Origin: Aquamicrobium lusatiense
GTDB taxonomy: Bacteria; Pseudomonadota; Alphaproteobacteria; Rhizobiales; Rhizobiaceae
NCBI RefSeq assembly: GCF_014201615.1
Contig: NZ_JACHEU010000007.1
Coordinates: 6,114-70,113, forward strand
Length of the DNA stretch: 64,000 nucleotides
Reading direction: 5' to 3'
Shown here: piece by piece, positions 55,131-63,900 of the stretch
How positions within the stretch are numbered: the stretch's first letter is position 1
Layout: every line of letters begins with the position of its first letter
Notes under the pieces: generated by a model
Databases searched by the model: none
What the model was told of the DNA's origin: nothing
The model's input: the letters and a program-made list of their open reading frames with translations, nothing else
Position numbers and translations under genes: made by a program

Positions 55131-56561
55131 TTAGTCAGTGGCGACGGTGCCAAGCGCACGGCGTTTGCTGGTGCTGAGCTGGCAATAGATGACCGCCGAC
55201 AGCACGACGCCGACAGGCCAGGAGAACGGCGTCCAGGCGCTGATCGCAGGGATGACCGACATGCCGATGGCAATGATGCCCGAGACGACAAGGGCAATGA
55301 TGGCGTTGGTGTTGTAGCCGCCATTGTAATAATACTTGCCGCCGGGCGTATCGTCGAACAGAGCATCCGAATCGATTTTCTGACGCCTGATGATGTAGTA
55401 GTCCGCCATCACGATGCCGTAGAGCGGCCCCATCAGGGCTCCGACGCTGCCGATGAAGTGATTGACGATCACCGGGCTGGAAAACAGGTTCCACGGCGTC
55501 ACGATCACCGACAGAATGGCCACGACCACACCCGCCTTGCGGAAGGTGAAGTGACGCGGCCACACATTGATGATGTCATAGACCGGCGCGACGAAGTTCA
55601 TGATGATGTTGATGCCGGCCGTGGCCGTGCCGATGGCGATGATGGCCACCAGCAGGATGGCGATGCTGTCGATGTCCTTCATCAGCGCGATCGGATCGTG
55701 GATCGCCTCGCCATAGACCTTCACCGAGGCCAGCGCGATGACGATGGAGATGGCGCCGAAAGCCGTCGCGTTCAGCAGCAGGCCCCATGCGTTGCCGCGG
55801 CGCACCGAGGCCTCGTCGGGCGCGTTGCGGGTAAAGTCGGCAAAGTTCAGCGTCGGGCCGGCAAGATAGGCGACAACGATGAACATGGCGGAAGCCATGC
55901 CGAACAGGCCACTGTTATGCTCCACGGTGCGGTAGCTGAAATCGACCGACCAGCCGGCACGTGCCAGGACCCATACGGCAAGCGCGATCATGGCGATCCA
56001 GATGGCGGGACCGGCGAAGTCGGAGAGGCGGCGCACCGCCTCCATGCCGCGCGATAGCACGATGAGCTGCGCAAAGGACAGCACGAGGAAGCAGATCCAG
56101 CCGAGCGTCGAAAGGCCCGCGAACGAGCTTTCCGTCAGGGTTGCCGAGGATGGAAACACCTTGATGACCAGAAGCATCATCGCCGCGGAGGCCAGATAAG
56201 TCTGGATGCCGTACCATGCCACGGCAACGATGGCGCGCAGAATGGCGGGGATGTTGGCGCCGTAAACGCCGAAGCTGGCGCGCGCAAAGACCGGGAACGG
56301 CACCTTGACGCGCTGACCGGCCACGCCGCTCATATTGTTGGTGAAATAGAGAATGATGATGCCCGCCGTGAATGCGGCGATCATCTGGTATCCGCTCAGG
56401 CCCAGTGCGAACAGGCCGACCGCCATGGTGTATCCGCCGAGGCTGTGCCAGCCCGACATCCACCAGGCAAACAGGTTCCATGTCTTCCATGTACCCGTCG
56501 CCGTCTCCGGCGATAGCTCGACGTTGAAAAGTCGAGACGATTCATTTGCATGCTTATGCAT
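55131..56561 (-). CDS. NCS1-family transporter (pyrimidine/allantoin/hydantoin permease)
   Basis: The 476-residue membrane protein has about 12 hydrophobic helices. Family features are WNLFAWWMSGWHSLGGYTMAVG near the N-terminus, SFGVYGANIPAILRAIVAVAWYG near 105-125, and GPLYGIVMADYYIIRRQ near 390. This is the nucleobase-cation-symport-1 family (CodB, PucI, Mhp1). It probably brings a uracil-, cytosine- or hydantoin-type compound into the cell. The ATG at 56561 has GGGAGGAG 5 bases upstream. The 235-base gap to hydA has no gene. Confidence 0.9.
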   Translation of the reverse strand: MHKHANESSRLFNVELSPETATGTWKTWNLFAWWMSGWHSLGGYTMAVGLFALGLSGYQMIAAFTAGIIILYFTNNMSGVAGQRVKVPFPVFARASFGVYGANIPAILRAIVAVAWYGIQTYLASAAMMLLVIKVFPSSATLTESSFAGLSTLGWICFLVLSFAQLIVLSRGMEAVRRLSDFAGPAIWIAMIALAVWVLARAGWSVDFSYRTVEHNSGLFGMASAMFIVVAYLAGPTLNFADFTRNAPDEASVRRGNAWGLLLNATAFGAISIVIALASVKVYGEAIHDPIALMKDIDSIAILLVAIIAIGTATAGINIIMNFVAPVYDIINVWPRHFTFRKAGVVVAILSVIVTPWNLFSSPVIVNHFIGSVGALMGPLYGIVMADYYIIRRQKIDSDALFDDTPGGKYYYNGGYNTNAIIALVVSGIIAIGMSVIPAISAWTPFSWPVGVVLSAVIYCQLSTSKRRALGTVATD

Positions 56562-57116
56562 TAAGCTCCTCCCAGAATGGTTGCGTTGATGTCGTATCCT
56601 GCCCGGCACCTCCTAGGCCGCTGCGGGATACGCCGTTGTTCAGCTGTCGATAATGGTCAGCCCCCTTGCGATACACGCCACCCGTCTTCGCCCCAGCGGG
56701 GAGAGGCGGTTGTGGAATGATCCGTATGTCATGAGGGCTGGAGGCAGAGCCTCACCACAGGCACCGGCATGGTGCAGGAAGGGCGGGCTCTGCATGTCCT
56801 GAAATGCCTTGAAAGGCACTTTCGGGCATCTTGCGGACGGTGCGGCGCAGGCGATGGGAAATGGTATTGGCTGCGCGGATCGCGCCTTGCCGGTCACATC
56901 GGGAACTTCACGCCGACACATCATGTCGAATTCTCTCCCATATGCATGGCATCGGAGATTTCCTGCCCGGATTCTGATGTCCGGTTGAGGGGATCCCCAA
57001 GCCTGGCTCCGGCACCCATCTTCAGATGGACTCAGGATACCGAAGCCAAAGATAACGAAAATTCAGTGGGTTACCTTAGTCGGAAACATTCCGGCTGACG
57101 TTTCGTAAACACCCAC
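56562..57116. other. Divergent promoter region between the permease and the F420 operon
   Basis: About 555 bases with no supported gene, separating the minus-strand permease/hydA operon from the plus-strand F420 operon. Plus-strand frames at 56769-57098 have no recognisable domain. The regulatory features lie at its right end. Confidence 0.5.
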
Positions 57117-57164
57117 TTGACATTTTTTTATCATGCAGTCAAATTTTGATCAGATGATAAAAAA
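57117..57164. promoter_or_regulatory. Palindromic operator/promoter of the F420 operon
   Basis: Two nested inverted repeats precede the operon. TTGAC (57117-57121) pairs with GTCAA (57138-57142). TTTTTTATCAT (57124-57134) pairs with ATGATAAAAAA (57154-57164), a perfect 11-bp repeat with a 19-base loop. TTGACA could also be the -35 box. It is a probable binding site for a dimeric regulator; the classical RutR palindrome is not present in this exact form. Confidence 0.6.
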
Positions 57165-57179
57165 TGGGAGGAGGAACCC

Positions 57180-57296
57180 ATGAAGCAGGCACTCGCCACA
57201 GGTGCAGGCTTGCCACGGAGGAGGGGCGGAATCCGTATCCGCGTCAGTTCCGGACAAGGCATTTTTCTGCACGATCATTCTCCTGCGACCGTCTGA
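57180..57296 (+). CDS. Putative 38-residue leader peptide upstream of cofG
   Basis: An ATG with a very strong GGGAGGAGG site 5 bases upstream opens a 38-codon frame (MKQALATGAG... ending SPATV). It stops 11 bases before the cofG ATG, which has only a weak ribosome-binding site. Basic and Gly/Arg-rich in the middle. It could be a leader or coupling peptide for cofG translation. I know of no homologue, so its reality rests on the ribosome site and position. Confidence 0.45.
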   Translation: MKQALATGAGLPRRRGGIRIRVSSGQGIFLHDHSPATV

Positions 57297-57307
57297 CGGC
57301 CGGCACC

Positions 57308-58426
57308 ATGATCACGATCGATGACGTCTACGCGGCAGACCGCGTCAGCGAAGCCGAACTTGCGCGCCTGCGTCAGCGGGCCTGTGAAATCCGCGACCAG
57401 TACTGGGGACGGGAGATCACTTACTCCCGCAAGGTTTTCATCCCCCTCACCAATATGTGCCGCAACACCTGCGGCTACTGCGTCTTCGTCAAGCATCCGG
57501 GCGATCCGGCAGCCAACTACCTGACGCCCGAAGATGTGCTCGACATCGCCCGCCGGGGTGAGCGCCTCGGCTGCAAGGAAGCCCTGTTCTCGCTGGGCGA
57601 ACGCCCGGAGCGGCGCTACCCGGAAGCAGCCGCCATTCTGAAAGACCTCGGCTACGCCACCACCGTCGACTATCTGGTCGATGCCTGCCGTCTGGTTCTC
57701 GAACACACCTCGCTGATCCCGCATGTCAATGCGGGCACGCTGACTGAAGAGGAGGTGGAGCGGCTTGGCGAGGTCTCGGCCTCGATGGGCATGATGCTCG
57801 AAAATGTCAGCAAGCGCCTGTCGAAGCCCGGCCTGCCGCATCATGCCTGCCCCGACAAGGCACCGGTGTTACGCCTGCGCACCATCGAGGCGGCAGGGCG
57901 TCTCGGCGTTCCCTTCACCACCGGCATTCTGATCGGCATCGGCGAGACATGGTCCGAGCGCATCGACAGCCTGATTGCCATCAACGACATCCATCTGCGC
58001 CACGGCAATGTGCAGGAGGTGATCGTCCAGAATTTCCGCGCCAAGGCGGGCACCGCCATGGCCGAATGGATCGAGCCTTCCCGCCACGAAATGCTGAAGA
58101 CGCTGGCTGCGGCCCGCATCGTGCTCGATCCGTCGATCAGCCTGCAGGCCCCGCCCAATCTCGACGAGGAATTCGAGGACTACATCGAATCCGGCATCAA
58201 TGACTGGGGCGGCATCTCGCCGCTCACCAAGGACCACATCAACCCCGAGCGGGCATGGCCGGCGCTGGGCGAGCTTTCGCGCCGCACCTCCGCCAAGGGG
58301 TATCGCCTCGCCGAACGGCTGACCGTCTACCCCCGCTATCTGGCCGAGTGCCGGGAAGCGCTGGCCGGCCCGCTGTCCCGTCTTGCCCGCGCCGACGGTC
58401 TGGCGCGCGAACAATTCACGAGTTGA
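57308..58426 (+). CDS. cofG: FO synthase subunit CofG
   Basis: This 372-residue radical-SAM enzyme, with CofH, makes the deazaflavin core FO of coenzyme F420. The 4Fe-4S site is NMCRNTCGYC (C-x3-C-x2-C). Other features are SLGERPERRYPEA, HVNAGTLTEEEV, MLENVSKRL and ILIGIGETWSERIDSL, then PPNLDEEFEDYIESG, typical of CofG. The ATG at 57308 is chosen as the start of the conserved domain; a longer frame from 57164 would include the strong ribosome site of the upstream small peptide. cofH starts 3 bases after its stop. Confidence 0.93.
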   Translation: MITIDDVYAADRVSEAELARLRQRACEIRDQYWGREITYSRKVFIPLTNMCRNTCGYCVFVKHPGDPAANYLTPEDVLDIARRGERLGCKEALFSLGERPERRYPEAAAILKDLGYATTVDYLVDACRLVLEHTSLIPHVNAGTLTEEEVERLGEVSASMGMMLENVSKRLSKPGLPHHACPDKAPVLRLRTIEAAGRLGVPFTTGILIGIGETWSERIDSLIAINDIHLRHGNVQEVIVQNFRAKAGTAMAEWIEPSRHEMLKTLAAARIVLDPSISLQAPPNLDEEFEDYIESGINDWGGISPLTKDHINPERAWPALGELSRRTSAKGYRLAERLTVYPRYLAECREALAGPLSRLARADGLAREQFTS

Positions 58427-58429
58427 GCC

Positions 58430-59701
58430 ATGAGCATCGATCTCGAAGTCATGAAGCAGTTGGAAAACCGCCCGGATGAGGTTCTGACGCGGGCCTCCGC
58501 ACAGGTGCGCGCCATTCTCGAGCGCGCGCTGGCAGGCGGAGAAATCTCGCGCGAGGCAGGTGAAGTGCTGTTCAACACGGAGGGCGCGGACCTCTCCGCC
58601 GTGCTCAAGGTTGCCGATACGGTGCGGCGCGAGCGGGTGGGCGACAGGGCAACCTTCGTCACCGTGCGCAACATCAACTTCACCAATGTCTGCTACATGG
58701 CCTGCCAGTTCTGCAATTTCGGCGTGCGCAAGGAGGCCAGCGGCGCAGAGCTGCTGACGCCCGAACAGGTGGCGGCGCGTGCCGAGGAAGCCTGGAACCG
58801 GGGCGGCACCGAAGTCTGCATTCAGGGCGGCCTGCATCCCGACATTCCGGGCGACTATTATGTGCAGTTGCTGCGCGCGGTGAAGAAGCGCGTGCCGAAG
58901 ATGCATGTCCACGCCTTCTCGCCGTTCGAGATCTGGTACGGCGTGCGCAAGAGCCGCATGTCGCTCGACGACTTCCTCGCCATGCTGCGCGACGAGGGGC
59001 TGGGGTCCATGCCGGGCACCGCAGCGGAAATCCTCGACACCGAAATCCGCCTGCAGCTCACCCGCAACAAGCTTTCCGCCGATGAGTGGGAAAAGATCAT
59101 CCGCGCCGCGCACCGGCAGAATATTCCGACGACCTCGACCATTATGTACGGCCATATCGACGGGCCGTCGCACTGGGCCGCCCATATCGACCGCCTGCGC
59201 TCGATCCAGAAGGACACCGGCGGCTTCACCGAACTGGTTCCGCTCGGCTTCATCCACGAAAACACCCGCCTTTACCGCAATGTGCCGGGCGTGCGGCCGG
59301 GGCCTTCCATGACCGAGAACCTGAAGATGCACGCCGTGGCGCGCATCATGCTTCAGGGTTACATCGACAACATCCAGGCATCGTGGGTGAAGCTCGGCCC
59401 GGAAATGGCGCAGACCATGCTGGCCTGCGGCGTCAACGATCTTGGCGGCACGCTCATGAACGAGAGCATTTCGCGGGCAGCCGGCGCAAAGCACGGGCAG
59501 GAGATCACGCCGCTGGAGATGGTGCGCATCATCCGCGCCGCCGGCCGCATCCCGGTGCAGCGCAACACGCTCTACCAGACGCTGGAAGACTTCACCGATC
59601 ACGATCCTCCCGAGATCGAGCCACTGGTCGAACGTGCCTGTGGCGCAAGCCCGGTCGCTTTCCTCACGCAGGCAGAAATGCAGCAGGCGGCTAGGGGCTG
59701 A
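58430..59701 (+). CDS. cofH: FO synthase subunit CofH
   Basis: The 423-residue radical-SAM enzyme is the second FO synthase subunit and couples tyrosine to the diaminouracil precursor. Its cluster motif is NVCYMACQFC (C-x3-C-x2-C). CIQGGLHPDIPGDYY, MPGTAAEILD and NIPTTSTIMYGHID are typical of the CofH/MqnC-like group. It lies 3 bases after cofG and its stop is next to the cofD start. Confidence 0.94.
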   Translation: MSIDLEVMKQLENRPDEVLTRASAQVRAILERALAGGEISREAGEVLFNTEGADLSAVLKVADTVRRERVGDRATFVTVRNINFTNVCYMACQFCNFGVRKEASGAELLTPEQVAARAEEAWNRGGTEVCIQGGLHPDIPGDYYVQLLRAVKKRVPKMHVHAFSPFEIWYGVRKSRMSLDDFLAMLRDEGLGSMPGTAAEILDTEIRLQLTRNKLSADEWEKIIRAAHRQNIPTTSTIMYGHIDGPSHWAAHIDRLRSIQKDTGGFTELVPLGFIHENTRLYRNVPGVRPGPSMTENLKMHAVARIMLQGYIDNIQASWVKLGPEMAQTMLACGVNDLGGTLMNESISRAAGAKHGQEITPLEMVRIIRAAGRIPVQRNTLYQTLEDFTDHDPPEIEPLVERACGASPVAFLTQAEMQQAARG

Positions 59702-59704
59702 CGG

Positions 59705-60664
59705 ATGGAAACTGGCGTTCAAAAAGTGGTGCTGCTTGCCGGTGGCGTCGGTGGCGCGCGCATGGCCGAAGGGCTGATGCGCGCCCTGCCGGAAGGGGCG
59801 CTCACCGTCGTCGTCAATGTCGGTGACGACGACACCTTCTATGGCCTGCTCGTCTGTCCCGACATCGACACCATTCTTTATACGCTCTCCGACCGGATCG
59901 ACCGAGGGCAGGGGTGGGGCGTCGCCAACGATACGGTGAACGGCCTCAATGTCCTGCGCGATCTTGGCGCGCCGGTGTGGATGAAGCTCGGAGACGCCGA
60001 TTTCGGCCTGCATATCTGGCGCAACTGGCGCATGTCACAGGGCGCCTCGCTGAGCGAGGTAACGGAAGAATGCGCCACTCGTTTCGGTATCAAAGCCCGC
60101 ATCCTGCCCGCGACGGACGATCCCGTACGCACCAGGCTCATGACGGAGAAGGGCCTGCTCGACTTCCAGAACTGGTTCGTCGGCGAACGTTGCCAGCCGG
60201 CCGTGCGCGAAATCAGCTATGCAGGTGCGGAAGAGGCTGCCGCCAGCCCTCAGGCACTTGCCGCCATCAGGGAAGCAGACCTGATTGTTTTCGCCCCTTC
60301 CAACCCGCTGCTGTCGCTTGAGCCGCTCCTGTCGGCGAAGGCCCTGCGCGAGGCGGTTGCCGCAAGCCATGCGCCCCGCATCGGCGTATCGCCTCTGATC
60401 GGCGGCAAGGCAGTTAAAGGTCCGCTCGACAAGCTGCTTGCCGATCTCGGCCAGCCCGGCGGCGCTGCCGGCGTTGCCGCCCGTTACAAGGGCCTGATCG
60501 ACGGCTTTCTGGTCGACAGCGACGACGTCAACGACATCGCAGCCATCGAGGCCGACGGCATAAGCGTCCATGCCACCGACATATTGATGCGCGATCCCGC
60601 CGGAGCGGAACGCCTTGCCCGCGAGCTTATCGGCTTCGCTCCAACGCTCGGAGCGCGGGCATGA
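59705..60664 (+). CDS. cofD: 2-phospho-L-lactate transferase CofD
   Basis: The 319-residue enzyme transfers the lactyl- or phosphoenolpyruvate-derived phospho group from its GDP-activated donor to FO, giving F420-0 or dehydro-F420-0. Family signatures are LLAGGVGGARMAEGLM, NVGDDDTFYGLLVCPDIDT and DRGQGWGVANDT. Overlap of its stop with the start of the next gene is 4 bases. Confidence 0.94.
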   Translation: METGVQKVVLLAGGVGGARMAEGLMRALPEGALTVVVNVGDDDTFYGLLVCPDIDTILYTLSDRIDRGQGWGVANDTVNGLNVLRDLGAPVWMKLGDADFGLHIWRNWRMSQGASLSEVTEECATRFGIKARILPATDDPVRTRLMTEKGLLDFQNWFVGERCQPAVREISYAGAEEAAASPQALAAIREADLIVFAPSNPLLSLEPLLSAKALREAVAASHAPRIGVSPLIGGKAVKGPLDKLLADLGQPGGAAGVAARYKGLIDGFLVDSDDVNDIAAIEADGISVHATDILMRDPAGAERLARELIGFAPTLGARA

Positions 60665-62031
60665 CGGTCGCCATCGCCATATTGATGAAGGACCCCTGTC
60701 AGGCCAAGACGCGTCTCAAACCCGCACTCGGCAACGATGCGCGCGAAACGCTGGCGCTGCTCCTGTTCGAGAACACGCTCGGCTTCTTTCGCCGCTTCCA
60801 TGGCGACAATCCTCTGGCGGTGGTTACGCCATCGGAGCGCGTGGCCGAGATCGCGCGCGCTCATGATGCGACCGCGCTCGGCCAGAACGGAAAGGCCGGC
60901 ATCAACGGGGCGGCGGCCCGCGCCGCCGAATGGGCCCGCTCCATAAACGCCGAAAAGCTGCTCGTCATCCATGCCGACATCCCGACGCTTGAAGCGGCCG
61001 AGATCGCCATACTGATCGGGGCTTCGGACGAAGCATCTGTCGTTATCGCCGAATCCCACGACGGCGGCACCAATGCGATCCTGCTTTCGCCGCCCGACGC
61101 AATCCCGTTCAGCTTCGGCCCACGCTCGGCGGATGCACATGAAGTGGCGGCGGCTGGGAAGGGCAGGGGCTGCACGCGGCTCACGCTTCCAAATCTCTGC
61201 CGCGACATCGACACGCCACACGACCTCTTCTCTGCCTCCACCTCGGGCAGCATCCGCAGGCAGGACGTCAGCCTGTTCGCCGTGGCCGGCATCCCGGAGA
61301 TCGGGGCGGGTGATGATCTGCCGGCGGCGATCGGGCAGGCCCTCTCCGACATGGGTAGCGAGCTGATGCCGCGCGACATCGTGATCGTTGCGCAGAAGAT
61401 CGTCTCCAAGAGCGAAGCGCGGATGTTTGCGCTCGACGCCTTCGTGCCGTCGCCCCGCGCCCTCGAAATTGCGGCCGAGATCGGCAAGGACGCACGCAAG
61501 GTCGAGGCGATCCTCTCGGAATCCTCCGACATCATCCGCGCCCGGCGGCAGGAGCCGGACGGGCTTCTGATCACCCGCCACCGTCAGGGCTGGATCTGCG
61601 CCAATGCCGGCATCGACCAGTCGAATCTGGGCGAGGGCAGGGACGACATGCTGCTGCTTCTCCCCGAGGATCCCGATGCGAGCGCCGCCCGCCTCCGGGC
61701 CGGGCTTGAGGAGCGCTATGGCGTGCAGATCGGCGTCGTCATCACCGACACCTTCGGCAGGCCATGGCGTCACGGTCTGGTCAATGTCGCCATCGGCGTG
61801 GCCGGCGTGCCCGCCGTCGTCGACTGGACGGTGCGCGCCGACGCCTATGGGCGCGGCCTCAAGGCGACCTTGCCGGCCTTTGCCGATGAACTGGCCGCCG
61901 CATCCGGCCTGCTCATGCAGAAGGATGCCGGCCTTCCCGTGGTGATCATACGCGGCCTGCCGTGGAGCGACACGCCCTCGGCCAGCGCCGGCGACTTTCT
62001 TCGACCGCTTTCACAGGAGCTGTTTCTATGA
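60661..62031 (+). CDS. cofC-cofE: CofC-CofE fusion: phospholactate guanylyltransferase / F420-0 gamma-glutamyl ligase
   Basis: This 456-residue protein joins two F420 enzymes. Residues 1-200 are CofC (guanylyltransferase): [27 protein letters not shown] and [14 protein letters not shown]. Residues about 212-456 are CofE, which adds glutamate residues: [29 protein letters not shown], and [17 protein letters not shown]. The fused arrangement makes one protein supply the GDP-linked donor and the polyglutamate tail. Its start overlaps the stop of cofD and its stop overlaps npdG. Confidence 0.93.
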   Translation: MTVAIAILMKDPCQAKTRLKPALGNDARETLALLLFENTLGFFRRFHGDNPLAVVTPSERVAEIARAHDATALGQNGKAGINGAAARAAEWARSINAEKLLVIHADIPTLEAAEIAILIGASDEASVVIAESHDGGTNAILLSPPDAIPFSFGPRSADAHEVAAAGKGRGCTRLTLPNLCRDIDTPHDLFSASTSGSIRRQDVSLFAVAGIPEIGAGDDLPAAIGQALSDMGSELMPRDIVIVAQKIVSKSEARMFALDAFVPSPRALEIAAEIGKDARKVEAILSESSDIIRARRQEPDGLLITRHRQGWICANAGIDQSNLGEGRDDMLLLLPEDPDASAARLRAGLEERYGVQIGVVITDTFGRPWRHGLVNVAIGVAGVPAVVDWTVRADAYGRGLKATLPAFADELAAASGLLMQKDAGLPVVIIRGLPWSDTPSASAGDFLRPLSQELFL

Positions 62032-62705
62032 CCATTGCAATTCTCGGAGGAACCGGCCCGCAAGGGCAGGGGCTGGCACTCAGGTTCGCGCGCAGCGGCG
62101 TGGCCGTGGCGCTGGGTTCGCGCGATGCCGAACGAGCGCACGCCATCGCCGAAGACCTCAACGCGAAACTGACCGAGGCAGGCGGATCTTTCACGGCCAT
62201 TACCGGCGCGGACAACATCAACGCCGCGCAGTCTGCCGAGCGCATGGTAATGCTGGCCGTGCCCTTCGCCGCGCACGAGGCCACGCTGGAGGAAGTGCGC
62301 GCAGCACTCGACGGCAAGATCCTCGTCGATGTCGTGGTGCCGCTGGAGCAGGGCAATCCGCGCGGCTACGGCCCGCCCCCCGAAGGCTCGGCCACCGAGG
62401 CAGCCCAGAAGCTGCTGGGCGAGGGGGTCAAGGTCGTGGGCGCTCTGCACAACGTCTCCGCGCACTCGCTGAACGACCTGCCGACGCCGATCAATTGCGA
62501 CGTCTTCGTCTGCGGCGACGATCTCGCTGCGAAGGAAGAAGTGCAGGCGCTGATCGAGGGCATTGGCGTTCAGACTTACGATGCCGGCCCCGCCAAAAGC
62601 GCGCGCTGCGTCGAGGCCATCACGCCTTTGCTGATCCGCCTCAACATCTCGAAGAAGGTTCCCTTCTCCCATGCGGGTGTCCGCATCTGGGCGCCCGGAC
62701 ACTGA
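62028..62705 (+). CDS. npdG: NADPH-dependent F420 reductase (Fno type)
   Basis: The 225-residue Rossmann protein reduces F420 with NADPH or the reverse. Its start [20 protein letters not shown] and the NADP-binding LGSRDAERA segment are typical of Fno/NpdG, as are [13 protein letters not shown] and [14 protein letters not shown]. The ATG at 62028 overlaps the stop of the cofCE gene by 4 bases. It would supply F420H2 to the downstream oxidoreductase. Confidence 0.92.
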   Translation: MTIAILGGTGPQGQGLALRFARSGVAVALGSRDAERAHAIAEDLNAKLTEAGGSFTAITGADNINAAQSAERMVMLAVPFAAHEATLEEVRAALDGKILVDVVVPLEQGNPRGYGPPPEGSATEAAQKLLGEGVKVVGALHNVSAHSLNDLPTPINCDVFVCGDDLAAKEEVQALIEGIGVQTYDAGPAKSARCVEAITPLLIRLNISKKVPFSHAGVRIWAPGH

Positions 62706-62784
62706 CGGGCGCGCCACCCAACACCAAGGGGTCTGAAGCGCGGCACCCGATCAAGTCCGCGTCGTTATAAAATGGAGGAAAACA

Positions 62785-63792
62785 ATGGAATTCGGAATTA
62801 CGTTCAAAGGCTTCGTCGAGCCCGACCGCGCCCGCTATCTGGTGCGTGCCGCCGAATATGCGGGCTTCAGCCATTGCTGGTTCTATGACTCGCATATTCT
62901 GTGGCGTGAATGCTATCCCGCCATCGCCATGTGCATGGAGCACACGACGAAGATGCATTTCGGCCCGCTCGTCACCAATCCGGACGTGCGCGACTGGTCG
63001 GTCGCCGGCTCGCTGTTCGCCTCGCTGAACAAGCAGAGCAACGGCCGCTTCGAGATTGCGGTCGGCCGCGGCGATTCCTCGCGCCGCGTGATGGGCAAGA
63101 AGCCTGCTCCGCTGTCGCGCGTCACCGAATTCGTGCAGAAGATGAAGGCCATGGTGCGCGGTGAGGAAGTCACCTATCCGGAGTGCCCGGAGCCGGTGAA
63201 ATTCCCCTGGGCCGTCGGCCACGACATGGCTGCCTGGATCGGCGCCTATGGCCCGCTGGCGCTGAAGGCCGCCGGTGAAGCCGCTGACGGCGTGGTGCTC
63301 CAGATCGGCGATCCGAGCCTGTGCAAATGGTTCACCGACCAGTGCATCGAGGCCGGCAAGGCAGCCGGGCGCGACATGTCCAAATTCCGCTCCATGGCCG
63401 CTGCTCCCGCCTATTTCGGCACCAAAGAAAAAGCCATCGAGGCGACCAAATGGTTCCCGGCCATGGTCGGCAACCACGTCGCCGACATCGTCGAGAAATA
63501 CGGCGCCGATTCCGACCTCGTGCCGAAAAGCCTCACCAGCTACATCGAGAAGCGCCGCGGCTACGACTATTCCAAGCACGGCCAGAGCGACAATCCCTAT
63601 CTCGACTTCATCACGCCCGACATCGTCGAGAGCTTCTGCGTGCTCGGCGAGCCGGAGGACCACATCGCCAAGATCCGGGAACTGGAGGCGGCAGGCGTCA
63701 CGCAGTTCAACATCTATCTCGACAGCGGCGAGGAAGAGGAAATCATCGCGCGCTACGGCCGCGAGGTTATTCCCGCCTTTGCGAACAACTGA
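62785..63792 (+). CDS. F420-dependent LLM-family oxidoreductase (Mer-like)
   Basis: This 335-residue protein is a luciferase-like (LLM) TIM-barrel flavin/F420 oxidoreductase close to the F420-dependent Mer/FGD group. It starts MEFGITFKGFVEPDRARYLV and shows GPLVTNPDVRDWSVAGSLFASL, RFEIAVGRGDSSRRVMGKK, and ALKAAGEAADGVVLQIGDP. The last gene encoding an F420 enzyme in the operon, it is separated from npdG by 79 bases and followed by a carbamoylase gene. The reaction is unknown; the context suggests a reduction in the pyrimidine or hydantoin pathway. AGGAGG-like AATGGAGGAAAAC precedes the ATG. Confidence 0.88.
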   Translation: MEFGITFKGFVEPDRARYLVRAAEYAGFSHCWFYDSHILWRECYPAIAMCMEHTTKMHFGPLVTNPDVRDWSVAGSLFASLNKQSNGRFEIAVGRGDSSRRVMGKKPAPLSRVTEFVQKMKAMVRGEEVTYPECPEPVKFPWAVGHDMAAWIGAYGPLALKAAGEAADGVVLQIGDPSLCKWFTDQCIEAGKAAGRDMSKFRSMAAAPAYFGTKEKAIEATKWFPAMVGNHVADIVEKYGADSDLVPKSLTSYIEKRRGYDYSKHGQSDNPYLDFITPDIVESFCVLGEPEDHIAKIRELEAAGVTQFNIYLDSGEEEEIIARYGREVIPAFANN

Positions 63793-63900
63793 TCTGGCCG
63801 GAAACAAGCCATGATCTGGTGCAGGCGACCGAAACCGGCCGCCTGCATCATGTCGACAAAAACCGACCAGCACTCCGAAATGCATCGAAAGGAACATGTC

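Noticed and set aside
54870..56057. 395-residue plus-strand frame rich in Asp/Arg/His
   Set aside because: It is the complement of the NCS1 permease gene and has the composition of an antisense shadow.
57180..57296. PqqA-like or other redox-peptide precursor
   Set aside because: The 38-residue peptide lacks a Glu-x3-Tyr motif or any known peptide-modification signature.
57869..60013. 714-residue minus-strand open frame across cofG, cofH and cofD
   Set aside because: It is antisense to three well-supported F420 genes, has no domain, and is a shadow of high-G+C codon use.
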